From contig NZ_LR131273.1 of the NCBI RefSeq assembly GCF_900631615.1, positions 2,574,850 to 2,638,849 of the forward strand: 64,000 nucleotides of DNA, given 5' to 3'. The DNA comes from Tsukamurella paurometabola. Lineage in GTDB: Bacteria; Actinomycetota; Actinomycetes; Mycobacteriales; Mycobacteriaceae. Made by a program: the position numbers and the translations under genes. The notes under the pieces are model-generated. The model searched no databases. It worked only from the letters and a program-made list of their open reading frames with translations, and had not been told where the DNA came from. Shown here piece by piece: positions 19,722 through 28,577 of the stretch; within the stretch, counting starts at the first letter, position 1; each line of letters begins with the position of its first letter.

Positions 19722-21228
19722 CGCCACCACGGCGAAGCAGTACGACCCCGGTGCCCTGCCCGGCCTGCCGTCCGGCTACCGGCCCTGGCCGGCGCTCTGG
19801 GCGCTGGTCGTGGGCTTCTTCATGATCCTCGTGGACTCGACGATCGTCTCCGTCGCGACCGACGCGATCTGGATCGATCTCACGAACGGCACCGACCTCA
19901 ACGGCGTCATCTGGGTGACGAGCGGCTACCTTCTCGCCTACGTCGTGCCGCTGCTGCTCGCCGGCCGGCTCGGCGACATGTACGGACCCAAGCGGCTCTA
20001 CCTGGTGGGATTGACCGTCTTCACGCTGGCCTCCGCCTGGTGCGGCCTCTCCGGCACCATCGGCATGCTCATCGCGGCCCGCGTGGTGCAGGGCCTGGGC
20101 GCCGCCCTCATGACCCCGCAGACGATGGCCGTCATCACCCGCACCTTCCCGCCGAACAAGCGCGGCACCGCGATGGCCCTGTGGGGTTCGGTGGCCGGCG
20201 TCGCGATCCTCGTCGGCCCGCTGGCCGGCGGCGTGCTCGTCGACCGGCTCGGCTGGGAGTGGGTCTTCTTCGTCAACGTGCCCGTCGGTGTCGCGGCCTT
20301 CATCGCCGCCGTGATCCTCGTGCCGAACCTGCCCACCCACAAGCACAAGCTCGACATCCCCGGCATCGTGCTCAGCGCGCTCGGGCTGTTCCTGCTGACC
20401 TTCGGCCTGCAGGAGGGGCAGAAGGAGGATTGGTCGGCCGGGATCTGGACGATGATCGCGGGCGGCGTCGCGCTGCTCGTCGTCTTCGTGTGGTGGCAGT
20501 CGAGGGCCGCCGAGCCGCTGATGTCGCTGACGCTGTTCAAGGACAGGAACTTCTCGCTCGCCAACGCCGCGATCGCGTGCATGGGCTTCTCCGTGACCGG
20601 CATGTCGATCCCGCTGATGCTGTTCGCGCAGAAGTCCATGGGGCTCACGCCCACTCGCTCGGCGCTGCTGCTCATCCCGTTGGCTGTGATCTCGGGTGCG
20701 CTGGCGGCACCGTCGGGCAAGCTCGCCGACAAGGTGCACCCGAAGTACCTCACCGGCTTCGGCTTCGCCGCGAACGCGGCGGCGCTGTTCTGGCTGGCCT
20801 TCGTCGCGCACGACACGACCCCGGTGATCGGGGTCCTCGCCCCGATCGGCCTGATGGGCGTGGGCAACGCGTTCATCTGGGGCCCGCTCGCCGCCACCGC
20901 GAACCGGAACCTGCCGCTGCCGCTGGCGGGTGCCGGATCGGGCGTCTACAACATGACCCGGCAGGTGGGCGCCGTGCTCGGCAGCGCCGCCGTCGGCGTG
21001 CTCATGCAGCACGAGATCGAGCAGAAGTTCGGCGCCGCCACCGGCCATGCGCAGGGTGGCGGCGCGATGGCCACCGGCGCCCTGCCGCAATTCCTGCGCG
21101 GCCCGTTCGCCGACGCCATGGGATCCACGATCCTGTTGCCCGCCGCCGCGCTCGTGGTCGCGTTCGTCGTGGTGCAGTTCTTCGCGACGCCGACGCACCA
21201 GAAGGCGCCCGCGGCCGTCGACGCCTGA
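19711..21228 (+). CDS. MFS drug-efflux transporter, EmrB/QacA (DHA2, 14-TM) type
   Basis: A 505-residue proton-drug antiporter. The motifs are those of the DHA2 family: FMILVDSTIVSVATDAIW (motif D1), VTSGYLLAYVVPLLLAGRLGDMYGPKRLYLVGL (motif A), ARVVQGLGAALMTPQTMAVI (motif B) and WGSVAGVAILVGPLAGGVLVDRLGWEWVFFVNVPVG (motif C). Fourteen membrane helices are expected. It is co-transcribed with padR (11-bp overlap), so expression is probably induced by a toxic compound. A hairpin terminator lies 9 bp after the stop. Confidence 0.9.
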   Translation: MTNDATTAKQYDPGALPGLPSGYRPWPALWALVVGFFMILVDSTIVSVATDAIWIDLTNGTDLNGVIWVTSGYLLAYVVPLLLAGRLGDMYGPKRLYLVGLTVFTLASAWCGLSGTIGMLIAARVVQGLGAALMTPQTMAVITRTFPPNKRGTAMALWGSVAGVAILVGPLAGGVLVDRLGWEWVFFVNVPVGVAAFIAAVILVPNLPTHKHKLDIPGIVLSALGLFLLTFGLQEGQKEDWSAGIWTMIAGGVALLVVFVWWQSRAAEPLMSLTLFKDRNFSLANAAIACMGFSVTGMSIPLMLFAQKSMGLTPTRSALLLIPLAVISGALAAPSGKLADKVHPKYLTGFGFAANAAALFWLAFVAHDTTPVIGVLAPIGLMGVGNAFIWGPLAATANRNLPLPLAGAGSGVYNMTRQVGAVLGSAAVGVLMQHEIEQKFGAATGHAQGGGAMATGALPQFLRGPFADAMGSTILLPAAALVVAFVVVQFFATPTHQKAPAAVDA

Positions 21229-21236
21229 CGCCGTGC

Positions 21237-21263
21237 ACCGCCGGCCCCCGAAGGGCCGGCGGT
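21237..21263. terminator. Convergent (bidirectional) hairpin terminator
   Basis: A perfect 11-bp stem (ACCGCCGGCCC with GGGCCGGCGGT) and a 5-nt loop lie between the stops of the MFS gene (21228) and the ABC permease (21281). Confidence 0.7.
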
Positions 21264-21280
21264 GACGGAGGCCGTGCGGC

Positions 21281-22047
21281 TCAGCTGATCCGACGGCGGT
21301 AGGCGAGCATCGCGGCGCCGTAGGCGACGACCAGGATGCCGCCGCACCAGGCGAGCGCGGAGACGAGATCCCCGGTGTCCACGGGGCGCTCGGCCAGCAG
21401 CGCGGAGATCGTGTTCACGATCGACGTGACCGGCTGGTTCTCCGCGAACGCGCGCACCGGCCCCGGCATGGTGTCGGTGGGCACGAAGGCGGAGCTGATG
21501 AACGGCAGGAAGATCAGCGGGTAGGAGAAGCCGGTCGCGCCGTCCACCGACTTCGCGGTGAGGCCGACGGCCACGGCGATCCACGTGAGCGCCAGGGTGA
21601 ACAAAGCCAGGATCCCGGCGACACCGAGCCAGGCGAGCGGGCCGGCGGACGAGCGGAAGCCCATGACGAGCCCCACGCCGATGATGATCACCACGGTGAT
21701 CGCGTTCGCCACCATCGACGTGAGCACGTGGGCCCACAGCACGGAGGAGCGCGCGATCGGCATCGACTGGAAGCGCTCGAAGATGCCGCCCTGCATGTCG
21801 TTGAAAAGGCGCAGCGCGGTGTACGCGATGCCGGAGGCGATGGCCATCAGCAGGATTCCGGGGAGCAGGTAGTTCACGTAGTTCGTGCCGCCCGTGCTGC
21901 CCTTGATCGCCCCGCCGAAGACGTAGACGAACAGCAGCATCATGGCGATCGGCGTGATCGCCGTGGTGATGATCGTGTCGGCGCTGCGGGTGATGTGCTT
22001 GAGCGAGCGGCCCAGCAGCGCGCTGGTGTCGGAGACGGCGTAGGTGG

Positions 22048-22051
<4 letters not shown>
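21281..22051 (-). CDS. ABC-2 type exporter permease (DrrB-like)
   Basis: A 256-residue membrane protein with six predicted helices. It has the ABC-2 signature near the C-terminus (GFSYPLIFLPFISSAFVPTDTMPGPVRAFAENQPVTSIVNTISALL). This daunorubicin-resistance-type permease would pair as a dimer with the ATPase encoded just upstream. The ATG overlaps the ATPase stop by four bases. Substrates of the family include antibiotics and lipids; none can be assigned. Confidence 0.9.
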
Positions 22052-22839
<788 letters not shown>

Positions 22840-22866
22840 GATGTTCTCCTGGTGAGGGGTGCGCGC

Positions 22867-23721
22867 TCAGCGGGCGCGCCGGATATCGATGTCGCCGAAC
22901 TTGGCCCGGGCGCGGACGGTGACGTGGTCGCCGGTGAAGTCGGGGAGGGGATTCTCGTCGAGGTGGTTGCGGACGCGCCCCTCCTTGGAGGACACGTCGA
23001 GCCAGGCCGGAACGCCCTCCGCCACACCGACGGTGAGCTTGCCGTAGCTGCTCTCGAGGTCGATGACGCCGTCGCGGACGCCGTTCACCGTGATCGCGCC
23101 GTAGGCGGTCTTCGCGGCCACGGACGAGGTGGCCCGGTCGATGTCGAGGTCGCCGTAGGACAGGTTCGCCTCGACGGCGCCGTTCGTCTCGCCGATGCGG
23201 ATGCTGCCGTGCGAGGCCTTGAGCAGCGCGTCCCCGGCGACGGATCCGAGGCGGATCTGGCCGTGGTCGGCGGTGATCTCGGCGGAGCCGCCCACCGCTC
23301 CGGCGGTGGCGTTGCCGTGCCCGGCGCGCAGCCACAGGTCCCCCGTCGAATCCAGTTCGACGGTGCCCGTGCTCGCCTTGATCCGGGTCGCGGCGAGGCG
23401 CCCCTCGGTGCGGACGCTCCCGACCGCGCTCTCCGCCGTGAACCGGGAGCCTGCGGGCAGTTCGACGGTGACGTCGACGGACTCGGTGGCGCCGATGAAG
23501 CTCATGAGGCCGAGTTTCGGCTTGGGGCCGACGATCGTGAGCCGGCCGCCGTCGAACTCGACCCGTGTGGCCTCCGCCCCGCGCCGGTCGGCGGCCTTGC
23601 TCGCCGAGCTCGGCGTCACGGTGACGACGGTGTCGGTGCGGTCGGTCGCGATCACGTCGATGTCGCCGACCTGCAGGTTGATCGCGAGGTCGATGGGTTC
23701 GGGGGTGGGGAAGACAGGCAT
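22867..23721 (-). CDS. DUF4097-family beta-strand repeat protein
   Basis: A 284-residue protein built from repeated short strands (INLQVGDIDVIATDR, GSVRTEGRLAATRIKASTGTVELDS, GSIRIGETNGAVEANLSYGDLDIDRATSS, YGAITVNGVRDGVIDLESSYGKLTVG). It predicts a right-handed beta-solenoid, as in DUF4097/DUF4098 proteins. There is no signal peptide or membrane helix, so it appears cytosolic. It sits between an RHH regulator and an ABC exporter, 85 bp after the first and 27 bp before the second. The function is unknown; a scaffold or sensor role for the exporter is a guess. Confidence 0.75.
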   Translation of the reverse strand: MPVFPTPEPIDLAINLQVGDIDVIATDRTDTVVTVTPSSASKAADRRGAEATRVEFDGGRLTIVGPKPKLGLMSFIGATESVDVTVELPAGSRFTAESAVGSVRTEGRLAATRIKASTGTVELDSTGDLWLRAGHGNATAGAVGGSAEITADHGQIRLGSVAGDALLKASHGSIRIGETNGAVEANLSYGDLDIDRATSSVAAKTAYGAITVNGVRDGVIDLESSYGKLTVGVAEGVPAWLDVSSKEGRVRNHLDENPLPDFTGDHVTVRARAKFGDIDIRRAR

Positions 23722-23750
23722 GGTGGGACCTTTCGGAGGGTGTGTTCGGC

Positions 23751-23773
23751 CGACCCCGCGAGTCGCGGGGTTG
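23751..23773 (-). terminator. Hairpin between RHH gene and DUF4097 gene (possible attenuator)
   Basis: ACCCCGCG (23753-23760), loop AGT, CGCGGGGT (23764-23771): a perfect 8-bp stem within the 85-bp operon-internal gap. It may lower expression of the exporter genes relative to the regulator. Confidence 0.35.
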
Positions 23774-23806
23774 TTCCGGTCTGTTCGGTTGTCGGCGGGG
23801 GGAGGT

Positions 23807-24319
23807 TCAGCGCGCCCAGCCGGCGAAGTCGTCGCCGGTCCGGAGGGCGCGCTGCGCGGATCGTCGCTTGCGGGGCGCGAGCGCGGCCGCGACCGCTCGT
23901 ACCAGCCAGGTGTTCACCGAGACGCCCTCGGCAGCGGCGGCCTCGTCGACCTGTGCCTTGAGCGCATCCGGAAGCCGGAGCGTGGTCCGCGACGTGCTGG
24001 TGTCGTCGAAGTCGACGCCGGCCGCGGTCGCCTCGTCGTCCTCGTGCTCGGTGCGTGCGGCCGCGACGACGAACTCCACGTCCCGGCCACGCAGGCGCAG
24101 GTCGACGGAGCCGGGCACCAGGTCGCGGGTGATCTCGCCGGTCGCGGCCGACAGGGCGTCGAGCAGGACCAGCCGGGTGGCGGCGTCGAGGCTGGACGCG
24201 AGGCGTTCCGCGGAGGCGCGGGCGTCGTCGACGCCGTTGTCGCCGGCGTCGACGAAGTCCCGCTCGGCGGCGGCGATGAGCTGGCGCTGGAGGTCGCTGA
24301 CGAAGGGCGTGATGTCCAT
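23807..24319 (-). CDS. Ribbon-helix-helix (HicB/Arc-like) regulator of the DUF4097-ABC operon
   Basis: A 170-residue protein. The N-terminal 100 residues are helical with no recognised domain. The C-terminal part has an Arc/MetJ-type ribbon-helix-helix: TSRTTLRLPDALKAQVDEAAAAEGVSVNTWLVRAVAAAL, where the TTLRL strand would contact DNA. Homologues are often annotated as HicB antitoxins, but no HicA toxin gene is adjacent. Instead the gene leads an operon with a DUF4097 protein and an ABC exporter, and a palindrome fills its own promoter spacer. I infer an autorepressor. The start is ATG 24317-24319, which would be leaderless. Confidence 0.7.
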   Translation of the reverse strand: MDITPFVSDLQRQLIAAAERDFVDAGDNGVDDARASAERLASSLDAATRLVLLDALSAATGEITRDLVPGSVDLRLRGRDVEFVVAAARTEHEDDEATAAGVDFDDTSTSRTTLRLPDALKAQVDEAAAAEGVSVNTWLVRAVAAALAPRKRRSAQRALRTGDDFAGWAR

Positions 24320-24326
24320 GGCGTCA

Positions 24327-24355
24327 ACTATGACACCACTATGGTGTCGCGTCAA
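24327..24355 (-). promoter_or_regulatory. Promoter with embedded palindromic operator for the RHH-ABC operon
   Basis: On the minus strand: -35 TTGACG (24355-24350), a 17-nt spacer, -10 CATAGT (24332-24327), then 7 nt to the ATG. The palindrome GACACC-ATAGT-GGTGTC (24332-24348) fills the spacer, so a bound dimer would block RNA polymerase. Confidence 0.7.
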
Positions 24356-24444
24356 GACCGTTCGCGGGAATCGACTCGAAAGTGCAGGTCAGCAGTGGTG
24401 TCACGGTGGTGCATCGAGGGTGGTGAACCTCATGCGGATAGGAG

Positions 24445-24478
24445 AACGCCCCGGACCTCGGGTGAGGTCCGGGGCGTT
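24445..24478 (-). terminator. Strong hairpin terminator of the sdh operon
   Basis: A perfect 15-bp stem (24445-24459 with 24464-24478) and a 4-nt loop lie 20 bp after the sdhB stop. The sequence is GC-rich and ends in TT, without a long U-tract. Confidence 0.85.
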
Positions 24479-24497
24479 TCCGGGCTGCAGTCGAGTT

Positions 24498-25265
24498 CTA
24501 GCGGCTGAACAGGAGGGCGCGCTTGACCTCCTGGATGGCCTTGGTCACCTGGATGCCGCGGGGGCACGCGTCGGTGCAGTTGAAGGTGGTGCGGCAGCGC
24601 CACACGCCGTCGACGCCGTTGAGGATCTCCAGGCGCTCGGCGGCGCCCTCGTCGCGGCTGTCGAAGATGAAGCGGTGCGCGTTCACGATGGCCGCGGGGC
24701 CGAAGTACGAGCCGTCCATCCAGTACACCGGGCAGCTGGTGGTGCAGCACGCGCAGAGGATGCACTTGGTGGTGTCGTCGAAACGCTCACGGTCCGTGGG
24801 GGACTGGATGCGCTCGCGGGTCGGCTCGTTGCCCGAGGTCATCAGGAAGGGCTTCACGGCGCGGAACGCGTCGAAGAACGGCTCCATGTCGACGACGAGG
24901 TCCTTCTCCACCGGCAGGCCGCGGATCGGCTCCACCGTGATGGTGATGTCCTTGCCCTCCTGCAGGAAGTCCTTCATCAGCATCTTGCACGCCAGGCGGT
25001 TCACGCCGTTGATGCGCATGGCATCGCTGCCGCACACGCCGTGGGCGCACGAGCGGCGGAACGTCAGCGTTCCGTCGAGGTAGCCCTTGATGTACAGGAG
25101 CAGGTTCAGGAAGCGGTCCGAGGGGAGCGCGGGGACCCGGTAGCTCTGCCAGCCGGCCGCGTCGGGGTCCTCCGGGTTGAACCGGTAGACCTTGATCGTG
25201 ACCATCGTGGAGCCGGGCGGGACCGGCGGCTGCACGGACGCGGGGGTGTCAACTGCGGCGGTCAT
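24498..25265 (-). CDS. sdhB: Succinate dehydrogenase iron-sulfur subunit
   Basis: Carries electrons from SdhA FAD to quinone through three Fe-S clusters. The 255-residue product shows the [2Fe-2S] ligands CAHGVCGSD...C, the [4Fe-4S] block CILCACCTTSCP, and the [3Fe-4S]/[4Fe-4S] block CRTTFNCTDACPRGI. The N-terminal extension (MTAAVDTPASVQPPVPPGST) is typical of actinobacteria. It is the last gene of sdhCDAB and overlaps sdhA by one base. Confidence 0.96.
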   Translation of the reverse strand: MTAAVDTPASVQPPVPPGSTMVTIKVYRFNPEDPDAAGWQSYRVPALPSDRFLNLLLYIKGYLDGTLTFRRSCAHGVCGSDAMRINGVNRLACKMLMKDFLQEGKDITITVEPIRGLPVEKDLVVDMEPFFDAFRAVKPFLMTSGNEPTRERIQSPTDRERFDDTTKCILCACCTTSCPVYWMDGSYFGPAAIVNAHRFIFDSRDEGAAERLEILNGVDGVWRCRTTFNCTDACPRGIQVTKAIQEVKRALLFSR

Positions 25266-27016
25266 CAGTACTTACGCTCCATCGGCTCGTAGCGGGTCTG
25301 CACGACGGGCTTGGTGTCGAGACGGATCCCGGACTCCAGGCCCTCGCCCTCCTTGTACGCCATGGTGTGCACCATGTAGTTCTCGTCGTCGCGGTTCGGG
25401 TAGTCCTCGCGGGCGTGGCCGCCGCGGGTCTCCTTGCGGTTGAGGGCGCCGACGACGGTGACCTCGGCCAGCTCGAGCAGGAAGCCGAGCTCGATGGCCT
25501 CGAGCAGGTCGCTGTTGAAGCGCTTGCCCTTGTCGGTGACGGTGACGTGCTCGTAACGCTTCTTGAGGGCGCGGACGTCCTCGAGGGCCTGCGTGAGCGT
25601 CTTCTCGGTGCGGAAGACGGCGGCGTTGTTGTCCATCGTCTGCTGCAGCTCGGTGCGGATCGCCATGACGTTCTCGTTGCCGTGGTCGCTGAGCATCGCG
25701 GCGACCCAGTTCTCGACCATCTCGGCCGGGTTCTCGGGCAGTGGCACGAAGTCGTGCGTCTTGGCGTACTCCGCCGCGGCGATGCCGGAGCGGCGGCCGA
25801 AGACGTTGATGTCGAGCAGCGAGTTGGTGCCGAGGCGGTTGGCGCCGTGCACCGACACGCAGGCGCATTCGCCCGCGGCGTACAGCCCGGGGACGATGTG
25901 GTCGTTGTCGCGCAGGACCTCGCCGTGGACGTTGGTGGGGATGCCGCCCATGACGTAGTGACAGGTCGGGTACACGGGCACCAGCTCGGTGACGGGGTCG
26001 ACGCCGAGGTAGGTGCGCGAGAACTCCATGATGTCCGGCAGCTTGGCCATCAGGGTCTCCTCGGGGATGTGCGTGACATCCAGGAGCACGTAGTCCTTGT
26101 TCGGGCCCGCGCCGCGGCCCTCGAGCACCTCGAGCACCATCGAGCGGGCGACGATGTCGCGCGGCGCGAGGTCCTTGATGGTGGGGGCGTAGCGCTCCAT
26201 GAAGCGCTCGCCGTCGACGTTGCGGAGGATGCCGCCCTCGCCGCGGACGCCCTCGGTGATGAGGATGCCAAGGCCCGCGAGGCCCGTCGGGTGGAACTGG
26301 TGGAACTCCATGTCCTCCAGGGGCAGGCCCTTGCGGAAGACGATGCCCATGCCGTCACCGGTGAGGGTGTGGGCGTTGGACGTGGTCTTGTACATCCGGC
26401 CCGAGCCGCCGGTGGCGAAGATGATCGCCTTCGCGTGGAAGACGTGGATCTCACCGGTCGCGAGCTCGTAGGCGACGGCACCCGTCGCGACGGGGCCCTC
26501 CTCGGTCTCCGTGAGCGCGATGTCGAGGACGTAGAACTCGTTGAAGAACTCCACGTCGTGCTTGACGCAGTTCTGGTACAGCGTCTGCAGGATCATGTGG
26601 CCGGTGCGGTCCGCGGCGTAACATGCGCGGCGAACCGGGGCCTTGCCGTGATCGCGGGTGTGGCCGCCGAAGCGGCGCTGGTCGATCTTGCCCTCCGGCG
26701 TGCGGTTGAAGGGCAGGCCCATCTTCTCCAGGTCGAGCACCGCGTCGATGGCCTCCTTGGCCATGATCTCCGCGGCGTCCTGGTCGACGATGTAGTCGCC
26801 GCCCTTGACCGTGTCGAAGGTGTGCCACTCCCAGTTGTCCTCCTCGACGTTGGCGAGGGAGGCGCACATGCCGCCCTGCGCCGCGCCGGTGTGGGAGCGG
26901 GTGGGGTAGAGCTTGGTGAGCACCGCGGTGCGGGCGCGCGGCCCGGCCTCGATGGCCGCGCGCATACCGGCGCCGCCGGCGCCGATGATCACCACGTCGT
27001 AACGATGTTCCTGCAT
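25265..27016 (-). CDS. sdhA: Succinate dehydrogenase flavoprotein subunit
   Basis: Oxidises succinate to fumarate with covalently bound FAD. The 583-residue protein has the FAD Rossmann motif IIGAGGAGMRAAIEA, the FAD-linking His in TRSHTGAAQGGMCASL, the active-site region HQFHPTGLAGLGILITEGVRGEGG with HTRDHGKAPVRR, and the C-terminal GGHAREDYPNRDD. It is 25 bp downstream of sdhD and contacts sdhB without a gap. Confidence 0.97.
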   Translation of the reverse strand: MQEHRYDVVIIGAGGAGMRAAIEAGPRARTAVLTKLYPTRSHTGAAQGGMCASLANVEEDNWEWHTFDTVKGGDYIVDQDAAEIMAKEAIDAVLDLEKMGLPFNRTPEGKIDQRRFGGHTRDHGKAPVRRACYAADRTGHMILQTLYQNCVKHDVEFFNEFYVLDIALTETEEGPVATGAVAYELATGEIHVFHAKAIIFATGGSGRMYKTTSNAHTLTGDGMGIVFRKGLPLEDMEFHQFHPTGLAGLGILITEGVRGEGGILRNVDGERFMERYAPTIKDLAPRDIVARSMVLEVLEGRGAGPNKDYVLLDVTHIPEETLMAKLPDIMEFSRTYLGVDPVTELVPVYPTCHYVMGGIPTNVHGEVLRDNDHIVPGLYAAGECACVSVHGANRLGTNSLLDINVFGRRSGIAAAEYAKTHDFVPLPENPAEMVENWVAAMLSDHGNENVMAIRTELQQTMDNNAAVFRTEKTLTQALEDVRALKKRYEHVTVTDKGKRFNSDLLEAIELGFLLELAEVTVVGALNRKETRGGHAREDYPNRDDENYMVHTMAYKEGEGLESGIRLDTKPVVQTRYEPMERKY

Positions 27017-27041
27017 GATGCGGGTGAGTCCTTCCTGGCCG

Positions 27042-27509
27042 TTACTGGGCGGTGGGCACGGAGGCCGGATCGAACGAGAGGAGCGCGTACGAGCCGAGGC
27101 CGACCACGAGGATCATCGACAGCACGAGCAGGGTCTTGAGCCAGAACCGCGTGCGGTCCTTGCGGGCGTAGTCGTCGATGATCACGCGCAGGCCGTTGCC
27201 GCCGTGCAGCTGGGCGAGCCACAGCATCGTGATGTCCCAGATCTGCCAGAACGGGCTGGCCCAGCGCTGCGCGACGAAGGCGGCGCTGATCCGGTGCACG
27301 CCCTGGCTGTCCAGCGCGAGCATGATGAAGACGTGCCCGAACACGAGCACGAGCAGGGCGATGCCCGAGAAGCGCATGAACAGCCAGGCGTACTTCTCGA
27401 AGTTGCCGGCCGCCGGGCGGTGCGGCGAGCGCGGGTTGTCGAGCGAGGCGGGGCGGTCGTACTGCTTGAGCAGCGTCTTGGCGAGCTTGGGTTCGTTCGC
27501 GGTGGTCAT
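27042..27509 (-). CDS. sdhD: Succinate dehydrogenase membrane anchor subunit D
   Basis: A 155-residue membrane subunit with three helices (WLFMRFSGIALLVLVFGHVFIMLAL; ITMLWLAQLHGGNGLRVIIDDYA; LLVLSMILVVGLGSYALLSF). The heme-ligand His lies in LVFGHVFIM, and the quinone-site LHGGNGLRVIIDDY follows. The start is ATG 27507-27509 (MTTANEPKLAKTLLKQYDRPAS), as in mycobacterial SdhD; the upstream extension is shadow sequence overlapping sdhC. Confidence 0.93.
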   Translation of the reverse strand: MTTANEPKLAKTLLKQYDRPASLDNPRSPHRPAAGNFEKYAWLFMRFSGIALLVLVFGHVFIMLALDSQGVHRISAAFVAQRWASPFWQIWDITMLWLAQLHGGNGLRVIIDDYARKDRTRFWLKTLLVLSMILVVGLGSYALLSFDPASVPTAQ

Positions 27510-27523
27510 GTTCTTCGTCCCCC

Positions 27524-27934
27524 TCAGCCTGCGTGCGAGATCATGATGTAGAGCAGGCGCGCGGCCATCCCGGCGCCGGTGATGAGGAAGACGGTCCACA
27601 CGGCGATGGACATCGCCTTCTGGTACTGCACGCCCTTGCTCCAGAAGTCCACGAGGATGACGCGGACGCCGTTGAGGGCGTGGAACAGGATGGCCATGAC
27701 GAGGCCGATCTCGAGCAGGCCGATGATCGGCGTCTTGTACGTCTTGATGATCGCGTCGTACGCCTCGGGGTCGATGCGGATGACCGCGGTGTCGAGAACG
27801 TGGACGAACAGGAAGAAGAAGATGGTGACGCCGCTGATGCGGTGCAGCACCCAGTTCAACATGCCCGGATCGCCCTTGTAGAGGGAGACGCGGCGCGGCT
27901 CCTCGGCGGCCGCCACCTCGGTACTACTGGTCAT
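27524..27934 (-). CDS. sdhC: Succinate dehydrogenase cytochrome b556 subunit C
   Basis: A 136-residue membrane anchor with the SdhC motif YKGDPGMLNWVLHRISGVTIFFFLFVHVLDTAVI (heme/quinone-site Ser-Gly and His) and FHALNGVRVILVDFW. Three helices are predicted. The start is ATG 27932-27934, with AGGA about 6 nt upstream. It is the first gene of the operon. The 241-bp divergent region before cdd holds a possible -10 TATACG at about 28023 and an iron-box-like sequence. Confidence 0.94.
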   Translation of the reverse strand: MTSSTEVAAAEEPRRVSLYKGDPGMLNWVLHRISGVTIFFFLFVHVLDTAVIRIDPEAYDAIIKTYKTPIIGLLEIGLVMAILFHALNGVRVILVDFWSKGVQYQKAMSIAVWTVFLITGAGMAARLLYIMISHAG

Positions 27935-28108
27935 CGAGTCCTGCCTTCGACATCGTTTCTTGGATACGGCCGGACATCGGTCGACGGAGGGACTCTGAGC
28001 CCTCGCGCCGGCGTCGATCGCGACGTATACCTGAACCCACGCCTTGACCTTAAACCCACCGGAATGTGGAATCGAAACCACGGTCCCGATCCATTGGGGC
28101 CGAACAGA

Positions 28109-28127
28109 TTTAGTTAGGTATGCCTGA
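28109..28127. promoter_or_regulatory. Iron-box-like (DtxR/IdeR) partial match between sdhC and cdd
   Basis: TTAGG-TATG-CCTGA matches the TTAGG-N4-CCTAA part of the IdeR/DtxR consensus at 9 of 10 positions; the outer left arm does not match. It lies about 50 nt before cdd and 175 nt before sdhC. By eye it scores 12 of 19 over the full site. Confidence 0.3.
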
Positions 28128-28175
28128 CCGAAATTGACCCGGAATCAACAAGCCTCCGGAAGGGAGTGATCGGCT

Positions 28176-28577
28176 GTGTCCGATATCGACTGGGAGGCAT
28201 TGCGGCGCACCGCCGTCGACGCCATGGGGCGCGCCTACGCCCCCTATTCGAACTACCCCGTGGGGGCGGCCGCCGTGACCGGCGACGGCCGCGTCGTGTC
28301 GGGTTGCAATGTGGAGAATGTCTCATACGGACTGACCCTGTGCGCGGAATGCGGGCTCGTGAGCGCGCTCCATTCCACGGGAGGCGGGCGACTGCTCGCA
28401 TTCACGTGCACGAACGCCAACGGGGACGTCCTGTTGCCCTGCGGCCGGTGCCGGCAACTGCTCTACGAGCACGGCGGAGGGGACCTCCTGATCGACCACC
28501 GCTCCGGACCGATGCCGCTGAGCCGGCTCCTGCCCGACGCCTTCGGGCCCGACGACATGGATGAGGTAATCCGATGA
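28176..28577 (+). CDS. cdd: Cytidine deaminase
   Basis: Deaminates cytidine and deoxycytidine to uridine/deoxyuridine in pyrimidine salvage. The 133-residue homotetrameric-type enzyme has the zinc motifs TLCAECGLVSAL (Cys ligand and catalytic Glu) and PCGRCRQLL (two Cys ligands), plus the substrate-binding YSNYPVGAAAVTGDGRVVSGCNVENVSYG. The start is GTG 28176 with GGAAGGGAG 9 nt upstream. deoA follows with an ATGA overlap. Confidence 0.95.
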   Translation: MSDIDWEALRRTAVDAMGRAYAPYSNYPVGAAAVTGDGRVVSGCNVENVSYGLTLCAECGLVSALHSTGGGRLLAFTCTNANGDVLLPCGRCRQLLYEHGGGDLLIDHRSGPMPLSRLLPDAFGPDDMDEVIR

